Position numbers and translations under genes: made by a program. A stretch of 9,781 bases of DNA. Origin: Chitinophagaceae bacterium. Lineage in GTDB: Bacteria > Bacteroidota > Bacteroidia > Chitinophagales > Chitinophagaceae. Location: assembly GCA_018061385.1 (NCBI GenBank), contig JAGOUF010000044.1:1-9781 (forward strand). Direction: 5' to 3'. The notes below the pieces were generated by a model. The model had not been told where the DNA came from. It made no database searches and was given only the letters and a program-made list of their open reading frames with translations. This document shows positions 1 to 6,176 of the stretch, piece by piece. Each line of letters starts with the position of its first letter. The first letter of the stretch is position 1.

Positions 1-389
1 CCATCTAACTGAGAAGTAGTAACACCTCTACTTAAATAGCTTGCATCTTGATAATTGGCATTGTTTACAGTGCTGTGTTCATTCTCATCTAACTGCAACC
101 ATAAGTAACTTAATACATCGGGTGAGTTGTTGTAGTAAGTTAACGTTTCACTACCTGTAAGCTTTAAATTGGTTTCATCTAAAGTACATTTAATGTCGTA
201 GTCGCAACGTTGTTGCCAGTATTTGTTTCCTGGTGCACCACTAGCAGTTCTATACTCATTGGGCGTAGATAAAATAGTACCCAATTGTTCAAACTTGTTT
301 CCGTGGTTTGACGTTGGATTGTTCATAATGTTTTGAGCTTGTACAGATACTGTACAAAACAACATTAGAACTACAATCAATTTTCTCAT
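1..389 (-). CDS. Secreted M1-family metallopeptidase, N-terminal fragment (C-terminus outside window)
   Basis: The reverse strand opens at the ATG at 389-387 and stays open to the window edge (129 full codons). Residues 1-19 are a classical signal peptide (MRKLIVVLMLFCTVSVQAQ), so the product is exported. After it comes a stretch typical of Bacteroidota M1 (gluzincin) aminopeptidases: a YWQQRCDYDI segment followed by L-K-L-T-G-S-E-T-L-T-Y-Y-N-N-S-P and YLWLQLDEN, the first strands of the M1 N-terminal beta domain. The zinc site (HExxH) and the GxMEN-like motif lie beyond the window, so activity cannot be judged. Family knowledge predicts a zinc-dependent aminopeptidase in the periplasm or at the cell surface. 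It starts 12 bp after the stop of the HupE/UreJ-like gene on the same strand, so the two are probably co-transcribed. The family call is from recognised N-terminal sequence only. Confidence 0.8.
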   Translation of the reverse strand, partial: MRKLIVVLMLFCTVSVQAQNIMNNPTSNHGNKFEQLGTILSTPNEYRTASGAPGNKYWQQRCDYDIKCTLDETNLKLTGSETLTYYNNSPDVLSYLWLQLDENEHSTVNNANYQDASYLSRGVTTSQLD

Positions 390-401
390 GTTAATTATAA
401 T

Positions 402-983
402 TTAAAAAGGTAATCGTGTTAATGCCATTTCTAAAGCAATTCCAAATATAGCACCACTAGCAAATAAAATAAATTCTCGTTTGTTTTGCTTAAGAATATT
501 TAAACAAATAAATATTATGATCAATACAATAAATACTACTAAAAGTTGGGCCAACTCTATACCAATATTGGCATACAACAAATTAAGTACTGCACTAAAA
601 CCTGTGCCTTCAAGTGCAACAAATTCTGTGGCAAATCCAAGCCCATGAATTAATCCAAAAAATAATGCAAAAAAGTATATTGGCGGAAACTTGCTTTTAT
701 TCTGTTGTTTTTTTACAAATAAATTGCTAATTGCAGTTACCAGTATTGTTACGGCAATTAAAAACTCTATCCAGTTTTTAGGCAAATTAATTACATTAAA
801 TACAGCAAGCGATAAGGTTATGCAATGCCCCAATGTAAATGCAGTTACCAAAACAAAAAGCTTTTTCCAATCTGCAAACTGATATCGCAGTGCCAATGCT
901 GCCATAAATAAAATATGATCCAATGCTCCCCAATTGGCAATGTGATTAAACCCTAAACCAAGATATATTGAAAAACTGCTCAT
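402..983 (-). CDS. HupE/UreJ-family integral membrane protein
   Basis: This 193-residue, very hydrophobic protein has about six predicted membrane segments and matches the short HupE/UreJ type common in Bacteroidota. Family hallmarks are visible: H14 followed by G19-A-L-D22-H23 in the first segment, T-A-F-T-L-G-H53 in the second or third, and G-L-I-H113-G-L-G-F with E120 further on. These intramembrane His/Asp/Glu residues resemble the metal-ligand pattern of HupE and UreJ nickel permeases, so metal transport is plausible, but the substrate of this subgroup is not established. I chose the ATG at 983 because homologues begin with M-S-x-F-x-I-Y-x-x-L-G-F. The frame also stays open to a TTG at 1013, which would add ten residues (LKLKFVFFN region) and is less likely. 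The gene lies 12 bp upstream of the M1 peptidase, apparently in one operon, and is divergent from the DUF6702-like gene. Confidence 0.85.
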   Translation of the reverse strand: MSSFSIYLGLGFNHIANWGALDHILFMAALALRYQFADWKKLFVLVTAFTLGHCITLSLAVFNVINLPKNWIEFLIAVTILVTAISNLFVKKQQNKSKFPPIYFFALFFGLIHGLGFATEFVALEGTGFSAVLNLLYANIGIELAQLLVVFIVLIIIFICLNILKQNKREFILFASGAIFGIALEMALTRLPF

Positions 984-1015
984 GTTAAAAAATACAAATT
1001 TTAGTTTTAGCAATA

Positions 1016-1036
1016 ATTGGTTAATAAAAAACCAAT
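1016..1036. promoter_or_regulatory. Perfect 7-bp inverted repeat in the divergent promoter region (possible operator)
   Basis: ATTGGTT (1016-1022) and AACCAAT (1030-1036) are exact reverse complements separated by 7 bp. They lie in the 110-bp gap between the divergent HupE-like gene (start 983) and DUF6702-like gene (start 1094). The centre-to-centre spacing of the arms is 14 bp. A dimeric regulator controlling both genes could bind here. There is no T-tract after it in either direction, so a terminator is unlikely. Arms of this length can also occur by chance in AT-rich DNA. Confidence 0.35.
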
Positions 1037-1093
1037 GCTAGTTTATTTTGAAAATAATTAAGGATGTTTGTAGCATCAAAATAAAGTAGACAA

Positions 1094-1582
1094 ATGGTAA
1101 ATAGTGTATTTCAATGGTTAATGATTGGCTTTATGGCCGTGGTGCATCCGTTTTTTGTAAGTGTTATTGAACTGAACCACAATGCAACAAATAAAACTGT
1201 TGAAATAAGTGCAAGGGTTTTTACCGACGATTTTGAAGCCACTTTAAAAAAGTTTGGAAATACTAAAATTGATTTAACCAACCCAACAGATAAAACTAAA
1301 CTAGACCAATTAATTGTTGCTTATGTACGCCAAAAACTAATTATAAATATTGATGGAAAAGCAACTGTACTCGAATATGTTGGTTATGAAATTAAAAAAG
1401 AAAGTGTTTGGATTTATTTTGAAATTGACCATATAGCTACCCTAAAAAAAATAGATGTTAACTGTAGTTTTTTATACGATTATGAAGCCAAACAAATAAA
1501 TATTTTTCACGTAAAAGCTGGTGGGCAGGAGAAGAGTTATAAATTAGATTATCCTGCAAATGCAACTTCTTTTGTTTTTTAA
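1094..1582 (+). CDS. DUF6702-like small secreted or membrane-anchored protein
   Basis: This 162-residue protein has a hydrophobic N-terminus (residues 5-17) that ends in H18-P-F-F-V-S-V-I-E-L-N-H, the pattern I associate with the DUF6702 family of Bacteroidota. A second typical segment follows: V-E-I-S-A-R-V-F-T-D-D-F-E-A-T-L (about 36-51). The rest alternates beta strands (IINIDGKA, YEIKKESVWIYFEID, IDVNCSFLYDYEAKQINIFHVK), suggesting a small beta-rich domain outside the cytoplasm. No enzymatic motif is visible and the family has no established function that I know of. The N-terminus lacks a strongly positive n-region, so export by Sec is likely but not certain; Met10 or Met14 are alternative starts. 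It is divergent from the HupE-like/M1 peptidase pair, with which this family is often found as neighbours. Its stop is only 27 bp from the stop of convergent hemW. Confidence 0.75.
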   Translation: MVNSVFQWLMIGFMAVVHPFFVSVIELNHNATNKTVEISARVFTDDFEATLKKFGNTKIDLTNPTDKTKLDQLIVAYVRQKLIINIDGKATVLEYVGYEIKKESVWIYFEIDHIATLKKIDVNCSFLYDYEAKQINIFHVKAGGQEKSYKLDYPANATSFVF

Positions 1583-1609
1583 AAAATTTCATTTGAGAAA
1601 AATCAACTC

Positions 1610-2728
1610 TTATACAAACAAATCTGCTGCAATTCCATCGGCTAAAAATTTGCCTTTTGCTGTTAGTATAATTGAGTTGTTGTGATTTTTTATGGTTTGA
1701 TTTTTTATGAATTTTTCAGCCTCATTCAACAAGCATAGCATTTCTTTTTCTCCAAATTTTTGCTGAATATAATTAAGTGAAATACCTTCCATTGTACGTA
1801 AAGATGTCATTACATATTCATTCAATTGTTGTTCCTTCGTTAGCATTTCAATTTCAAAAGGAACAGTATTTTGCTCAATACTTTTCAAATACAAAGCATT
1901 GTTGGCAATATTCCATTGCCTAGAAATTCCATTAAAAGAATGTGCCGATGGCCCCAACCCTAAATATTGTTTGCCTTGCCAATAACTACTATTGTGTTTA
2001 CTTCTAAAATTGGGTTTTGCAAAATTGCTAATTTCATAATGTTCATATTCTGCTGCATGCAATTTGTCTATCAATATTTCAAATTGAATTGCTTGCTTCT
2101 CAGCATCTACATTTTGTAATTTATTTTTTTCAATTAATTTTTCCAATGCAGTTTTAGGTTCTACTGTTAGTGCATAACATGAAATGTGTGGAATGTTTAA
2201 CAACAAAGCAGTGTCAATATTTTTTATCCATTGTTCATTGCTTAATGTTGGTGTACCATAAATTAAATCAATGGTTAAATTACTAAAATGCTGTTGAATT
2301 AATAGTATACTTTCTATAGATTGTTGGCTGTTATGGGCTCTGTTCATCCATTGCAAATCTTCATCAGCAAAGCTTTGCGTTCCCATACTTAAACGATTGA
2401 TACCTGCTTGTTTCCAGCTAATTAAATTGTCTTCTGTAATATCATCTGGATTGGTTTCTAATGTTATTTCAACAGTATCAACTACTACAAACAATTGTTT
2501 TATCTGAAGAATAATTTTTTCAATATCCGATGGTTTACATAAGCTAGGAGTTCCTCCACCAAAATAAATTGTTTCAACTTGTTCAGTTAAATAATTTTTA
2601 TTTAAAGTAGCTTCAAGTACAATAGCATCAATCATTTCATTCATTTTAGAATGATTGCTACTAAAATGAAAATTACAATAGTGGCAAGCTTGTTTACAAA
2701 AAGGAATATGAATATAAATACCTGCCAT
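1610..2728 (-). CDS. hemW: Radical SAM family heme chaperone HemW
   Basis: This 372-residue cytoplasmic protein is of normal length for HemW. The N-terminus has the radical-SAM cluster loop C11-K-Q-A-C15-H-Y-C18-N-F20, which binds a [4Fe-4S] cluster. The residue two after the third cysteine is Phe, not Cys; this is the feature that separates HemW from true oxygen-independent coproporphyrinogen III oxidase HemN (CxxxCxxCxC). The SAM-binding GGGTPS motif is at 57-62, followed by E-T-N-P-D-D and the N-R-L-S-M-G-T-Q-S-F segment. A long stretch containing H-Y-E-I-S-N-F-A-K-P and G-L-G-P-S-A-H-S-F is the HemN/HemW family signature, and the C-terminal HemN_C domain follows. HemW binds heme and is thought to deliver it to respiratory or other haem proteins; older annotations wrongly call it coproporphyrinogen oxidase. 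The ATG at 2728 is the clear start (MAGIYIHIPFC). It is divergent from the Omp85-like gene (85-bp gap). Confidence 0.92.
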   Translation of the reverse strand: MAGIYIHIPFCKQACHYCNFHFSSNHSKMNEMIDAIVLEATLNKNYLTEQVETIYFGGGTPSLCKPSDIEKIILQIKQLFVVVDTVEITLETNPDDITEDNLISWKQAGINRLSMGTQSFADEDLQWMNRAHNSQQSIESILLIQQHFSNLTIDLIYGTPTLSNEQWIKNIDTALLLNIPHISCYALTVEPKTALEKLIEKNKLQNVDAEKQAIQFEILIDKLHAAEYEHYEISNFAKPNFRSKHNSSYWQGKQYLGLGPSAHSFNGISRQWNIANNALYLKSIEQNTVPFEIEMLTKEQQLNEYVMTSLRTMEGISLNYIQQKFGEKEMLCLLNEAEKFIKNQTIKNHNNSIILTAKGKFLADGIAADLFV

Positions 2729-2813
2729 GTAGTTAATTTAATTTAAAAAAATCTTAGTTTAAACAGTAGACAACCATTTTGTTGTTAAGTTTTAGTAATC
2801 TTGTTTTATTATA

Positions 2814-4595
2814 ATGCAACAAAAAATTGTACAATATTTTTTACTACTGTTACTGTTTACTTTTTGCAGTAAAATTAACTCTGCTCAAAGTATTGGACTA
2901 AATATTTATTGTATTGATAAATCTTCCACTTTTATACAACAAGAACTAAAATTAAAAACGCAGTTTACTAGCCAAAATTTATGCATAGAATATGTGCAAC
3001 AATTGCCCCAAATTTTACAAAGCAAAGGTTATATAAGTGCATCTGTGGATTCTTTTGCTGTAGGCAAAACAAGCAATACCATTTATTTATTTATTGGTGA
3101 AAAATATGTGTGGCAACATTTACAAGTTAACCCAAACGATTGGGTTTTACTTACACAAGCTGGTGTACAACAACAAAGTTTTGAAGCTTCCCCATTCAAC
3201 CCTCAACAAGTAGAATTGGTGCAAGAAAAATTATTGAATTATTTTGAAACGGTGGGCTATCCATTTGCGTCAATACAGTTCGATAGTTTACAAATAACCA
3301 ATCAGGAGGTAAATGCAAAACTCATTATTAACAAAGGCATTTTATATAAAATGGATAGCATACGCATTTTTGGAAATGCCAACATTAACAAAAGTTACTT
3401 GTATAAATATTTGAATTTGCCCATTGGTAGTGTTTACAACAATCAAAAATTAAGTAGCATAAATCAACGTTTGTTAGAGTTGCCTTTTTTGCAACAAAAC
3501 CAACCTTGGCAATTGGCAATGTTGGGCAAAAGCTATTTGTTAGATATTTTTTTAGAGAATAAAAAAAGCAATCAGGTAGATGCTATTGTAGGCTTATTGC
3601 CCAACAACCAACAATTAGATGGAACTTTATTATTGACTGTTGATGCCAAAATTAAATTACAAAATACATTTGCAAAAGGAGAAACCATTGCACTAAACTG
3701 GCAACAAATTCAACCAAAATCACCAAGGTTAAATATTCAATTTATACAACCCTATATTTTTAGTTCAGCTTTTGGTTTCGACTTTCAGTTTGATTTATTT
3801 AAAAAAGATTCTTCGTTTTTAAACTTACAAACCAATGTTGGTATTGTGTATGAAGCCAATGCAAAACACACTACCAAAATTTTGTATCAATCATACAAAA
3901 CCAATTTATTGGATGTAGATACCAATAACATTAAAATAACGAAACGATTACCCGATATAATTGATGTTGTAACCAATAGTTTAGGTGTTGATTATTTATA
4001 CAACAATACCAACTACAAGCTAAATCCTAGTAAAGGAAATGAGCTACAAATTACAGTTACTGCAGGCAGTAGAAAAATTTTACAAAACAATGCCATTACA
4101 CAAATTAAAGATGCCAATTATAATTACACTTCATTGTATGATAGTTTAGATAAAAATACTTACCAGCTCAAATTAAAAGTACAAACTGCAAAGTATTGGC
4201 CAGCCGGAAAATATGCTGTTATTAAAACTGGCATTAAAGCAGGTTGGTTGCAAAGCCCTACAATTTTTAGAAATGAAATGTTTCAAATTGGTGGTTTTAA
4301 AACCTTACGTGGATTTGATGAGGAAAGTATTTTTGCCAATCAATTTGCTGTTGGTACAGTTGAGTATAGATACTTGTTTGGATTAAATGCTTACTTCAGT
4401 GGATTTAGTGATTTTGGTTATTCATACAATTCAATTGTGAATAAAACTTTTACTTATATTGGTATTGGAGCTGGTATGGCATTTGAAACAAAGCAAGGAA
4501 TTTTTAACATTAATATTGCAGCTGGCAAAAGAAATGATTTGTCATTCGACTTACGTCAGTCTAAAATTCATATTGGATTTGTAAGTTTATTTTAA
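2814..4595 (+). CDS. Omp85-superfamily (BamA/TamA-like) outer membrane protein with POTRA domains
   Basis: This 593-residue protein has an N-terminal signal peptide (hydrophobic LLLLLFTF core, probable cleavage at N-S-A-Q about residue 24). Residues 35-105 read as a POTRA-like module (helix, K-G-Y-I-S-A-S-V strand, then T-I-Y-L-F-I-G-E-K). A second lies at about 120-177 (V-G-Y-P-F-A-S-I) and a third, clearest, at about 178-258 (K-M-D-S-I-R-I-F-G-N-A, Y-L-N-L-P-I-G-S-V-Y). The C-terminal part (about 265-593) is an alternating-strand barrel. R499-G-F in G-G-F-K-T-L-R-G-F is the invariant Omp85 lid-loop motif, and the protein ends in an aromatic beta-signal (G-F-V-S-L-F). At this length it is shorter than BamA (usually about 800 or more), so it is more likely a TamA/ShlB-like accessory insertase or secretion pore than the essential BamA. 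No substrate gene is adjacent, so its client is unknown. Confidence 0.85.
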   Translation: MQQKIVQYFLLLLLFTFCSKINSAQSIGLNIYCIDKSSTFIQQELKLKTQFTSQNLCIEYVQQLPQILQSKGYISASVDSFAVGKTSNTIYLFIGEKYVWQHLQVNPNDWVLLTQAGVQQQSFEASPFNPQQVELVQEKLLNYFETVGYPFASIQFDSLQITNQEVNAKLIINKGILYKMDSIRIFGNANINKSYLYKYLNLPIGSVYNNQKLSSINQRLLELPFLQQNQPWQLAMLGKSYLLDIFLENKKSNQVDAIVGLLPNNQQLDGTLLLTVDAKIKLQNTFAKGETIALNWQQIQPKSPRLNIQFIQPYIFSSAFGFDFQFDLFKKDSSFLNLQTNVGIVYEANAKHTTKILYQSYKTNLLDVDTNNIKITKRLPDIIDVVTNSLGVDYLYNNTNYKLNPSKGNELQITVTAGSRKILQNNAITQIKDANYNYTSLYDSLDKNTYQLKLKVQTAKYWPAGKYAVIKTGIKAGWLQSPTIFRNEMFQIGGFKTLRGFDEESIFANQFAVGTVEYRYLFGLNAYFSGFSDFGYSYNSIVNKTFTYIGIGAGMAFETKQGIFNINIAAGKRNDLSFDLRQSKIHIGFVSLF

Positions 4596-4600
4596 AAGGT

Positions 4601-4736
4601 ACACGGATGACACGGATAGGAAAAATTTGCACTGTTTTATTTAAAAAGATTTTATATCAATTTAGAAATCCGTTCTTATTCTAAATTAGCGTTCTAATTT
4701 AGAAGTGAAAATCTGTATAATCTGTGTTATCCGTGT
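4601..4736. repeat. MITE-like palindromic intergenic repeat with 9-bp iterated terminal inverted repeats
   Basis: The left end ACACGGATGACACGGAT (4601-4617) and the reverse complement of the right end, ACACGGATAACACAGAT (4736-4720), match at 15 of 17 positions. Each end is itself iterated every 9 bp with the unit ACACRGATN: two copies on the left, and two plus a decayed third (ATACAGATT, complement of 4711-4719) on the right. The centre holds a perfect hairpin (annotated separately). The element fills nearly all of the 145-bp gap between the convergent Omp85-like gene and ruvC. It starts 5 bp after one stop codon and ends 4 bp before the other. It has no coding capacity and I see no clear target-site duplication. 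From memory, ATCCGTGT/ATCTGTGT-type repeats of this kind recur between genes in many Bacteroidota and other environmental genomes; I could not verify this here. Confidence 0.75.
4679..4704. repeat. Perfect 11-bp hairpin at the core of the repeat element, with an alternative pairing partner
   Basis: TTCTAAATTAG (4679-4689) and CTAATTTAGAA (4694-4704) are exact reverse complements around a 4-nt loop (CGTT). The sequence AATTTAGAA also occurs at 4659-4667 and is identical to 4696-4704, so the middle arm (4679-4687) could pair with either side. There is no T-tract after the hairpin on either strand, so it is not a canonical intrinsic terminator. In a convergent gap it could still stop or stabilise both transcripts. 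Confidence 0.7.
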
Positions 4737-4740
4737 GCTA

Positions 4741-5304
4741 TTACTTCTTCACAATTTTATCTGCATTTTGCTTAATAAAATCATCCCAACCTTTAAAACC
4801 TTTGGCATTATTTAAAACTGTGTTTGATGTTTGGTAGCAATGGCATAAAGCAACAGCCAAAGCATCTGTAGCATCGTAGTATTGAGGTTTTTCTTCAATA
4901 TGTAATATTTGTTGCAACATTTTCCAAACCTGTTCTTTATCGGCATTTCCATTACCAGTTATAGATTGTTTTACTTTCTTAGGTGAGTATTCAGTTACGT
5001 CAAGTTTGGCTTGCATTGCAGCAGCAATAGCAACACCTTGTGCTCTACCCAATTTTAGCATACTTTGTACATTTTTTCCAAAAAAAGGAGCTTCAATGGC
5101 AAAGGTCTGTGGCTTGTATAATTTAATTAATTCACACACTTTTGTATGAATTTTTTCTAAGCGTTCATAAATATCTTTATGATGAGACAATTTTAAAACA
5201 TCCATTAACAATACTTGTTGCTTATTGCCTTCTACTTTTAGTAGTGCATACCCTAGTATTTGAGTTCCAGGATCTATACCCAGTATAACATGTGGTTTCT
5301 TCAT
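4741..5304 (-). CDS. ruvC: Crossover junction endodeoxyribonuclease RuvC
   Basis: This 187-residue protein is the RuvC Holliday-junction resolvase, which cleaves four-way DNA junctions together with RuvAB at the end of homologous recombination. The RNase H-like fold is marked by G-I-D11-P-G-T, the A-I-E71-A-P-F-F-G-K-N-V-Q-S motif, and Y-D144-A-T-D147-A-L-A-V-A. These give the four catalytic carboxylates equivalent to E. coli D7, E66, D138 and D141. The conserved L-G-R-A-Q-G-V (85-91) and the Y-S-P-K-K-V-K-Q-S-I-T-G-N-G-N-A-D-K segment (106-123) are intact. About 30 residues follow the last motif, a lysine-rich tail. The ATG at 5304 gives MKKPHVILGIDPGT, the expected start. The gene stands alone: ruvA and ruvB are not in the window. 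Confidence 0.96.
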   Translation of the reverse strand: MKKPHVILGIDPGTQILGYALLKVEGNKQQVLLMDVLKLSHHKDIYERLEKIHTKVCELIKLYKPQTFAIEAPFFGKNVQSMLKLGRAQGVAIAAAMQAKLDVTEYSPKKVKQSITGNGNADKEQVWKMLQQILHIEEKPQYYDATDALAVALCHCYQTSNTVLNNAKGFKGWDDFIKQNADKIVKK

Positions 5305-5530
5305 TACAAAAGCAATCTTATAGTTTTTGTTTCATTCAAAAAAATAAAGAAAAAATATTGTTGGAATTATGTTTACTAGCTGAAAAATAATTGAGTATTG
5401 CTGTATATTTGAAAGAACCCTATACGTATTAATTAAACAGATATGAATGTATCTATTTTTTGCAATTAGAGTGTATTTGTGTAACCAATTTCAATGGTAA
5501 TTATTAGTTCACAAATTTTACCCTATTAAA
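5305..5530. other. 226-bp divergent intergenic region between ruvC and the response regulator
   Basis: This is the longest non-coding gap in the window. It is very AT-rich and must hold the promoters of ruvC (leftward) and of the two-component operon (rightward). Apart from the exact -7-type box at 5404-5411, I see a short inverted repeat, AGATA (5439-5443) with TATCT (5450-5454) around 6 bp. That is too small to call an operator with confidence. I see no ORF, tRNA or obvious structured RNA. Confidence 0.6.
5404..5411 (+). promoter_or_regulatory. Possible Bacteroidota -7 promoter box (TATATTTG) for the two-component operon
   Basis: TATATTTG matches the Bacteroidota primary-sigma -7 consensus TAnnTTTG at every defined position. 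It faces the response regulator gene, whose start is 119 bp downstream. No TTG at the usual distance (about 17-23 bp upstream) is present; the nearest TTGs are at 5391-5393 and 5398-5400, which is too close. If used, it implies a 5' leader of over 100 nt. The evidence is weak. Confidence 0.3.
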
Positions 5531-6172
5531 ATGAGTACTATACAAACTATTTATTTAGCCGATGACCACAATTTAGTGGCAAAAGGCATTGCATCAATAA
5601 TGCTACAAATTACTAATATAGAAAGTGTAGAAATTTTTTCCAATGGAAAAGAATTGTATGACGCATGTGTAAAAAAATTACCTACTGTTGTTTTTTTAGA
5701 TGTAGAAATGCCTATTTGGGATGGACGTACAACGTTAGTAGCTTTAAAAGAAAAGTTTCCTACACTTCGCTGTTTAATGCTTTCTATGTTAAACGAAAAA
5801 TTAATGATTGAAGATTGTTTAGAAAAGGGGGCTAGTGGGTATTTGAATAAAGATTGTTCTGTTATAGAATTGCAGGAAGCAATTTTCTCGACTAATGAAT
5901 ATTATTTTTCTAAAGAAGCACTTAAAAGCATGAGTGGTTTTACTAAGAAAACTATAGAAAAAGATTATCAATTAACCGAACCTTTAACCGAAAGAGAATT
6001 AGAAATTTTAGCATTACTATGCGAAGGACTAAGCCCAAGAGAAATTGCAGATAAAATTTATTTAAGTCCAAGAACTGTTGAAACCCATAAAAAAAATATT
6101 ATGCAAAAAATGGAGGTGAACAGTATTGGTAAATTAATTAGTGTGGCACTAAAAAATAATTTAATTAAGTAG
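5531..6172 (+). CDS. NarL/FixJ (LuxR-type) response regulator transcription factor
   Basis: This 213-residue two-domain regulator has an N-terminal receiver domain (about 5-122). It carries the acidic pair D11-D12, the phospho-acceptor D57 in V-F-L-D-V-E-M-P, S85 as the switch Ser/Thr, and K107 in Y-L-N-K-D. A linker leads to a C-terminal LuxR-type helix-turn-helix (about 150-213) with L-T-E-R-E-L-E-I-L-A-L-L-C-E-G-L-S and the recognition helix region L-S-P-R-T-V-E-T-H-K-K-N-I. All residues needed for phosphorylation are present. The histidine kinase gene starts 4 bp after its stop, so it is the probable partner and both are made from one mRNA. The target genes are unknown; the secreted protein gene downstream is a candidate only by position. 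Confidence 0.93.
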   Translation: MSTIQTIYLADDHNLVAKGIASIMLQITNIESVEIFSNGKELYDACVKKLPTVVFLDVEMPIWDGRTTLVALKEKFPTLRCLMLSMLNEKLMIEDCLEKGASGYLNKDCSVIELQEAIFSTNEYYFSKEALKSMSGFTKKTIEKDYQLTEPLTERELEILALLCEGLSPREIADKIYLSPRTVETHKKNIMQKMEVNSIGKLISVALKNNLIK

Positions 6173-6176
6173 AATC

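Noticed and set aside
691..882. Open frame of 63 codons on the plus strand
   Set aside because: It lies antisense within the HupE-like gene, which has clear family motifs; the translated sequence has no recognisable character.
1610..2728. Oxygen-independent coproporphyrinogen III oxidase (HemN)
   Set aside because: The cluster motif is CxxxCxxC followed by N-F, lacking the fourth cysteine of HemN, and the length fits HemW.
2796..2803. TAATCTTG as a -7 promoter box for the Omp85-like gene
   Set aside because: It differs from TAnnTTTG at one defined position, the nearest TTG triplets are only about 11-14 bp upstream, and such near-matches are frequent in this AT-rich sequence.
4679..4704. Canonical bidirectional intrinsic terminator between the Omp85-like gene and ruvC
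   Set aside because: The stem is perfect but no T-tract follows on either strand, and it is better explained as the core of the repeat element.
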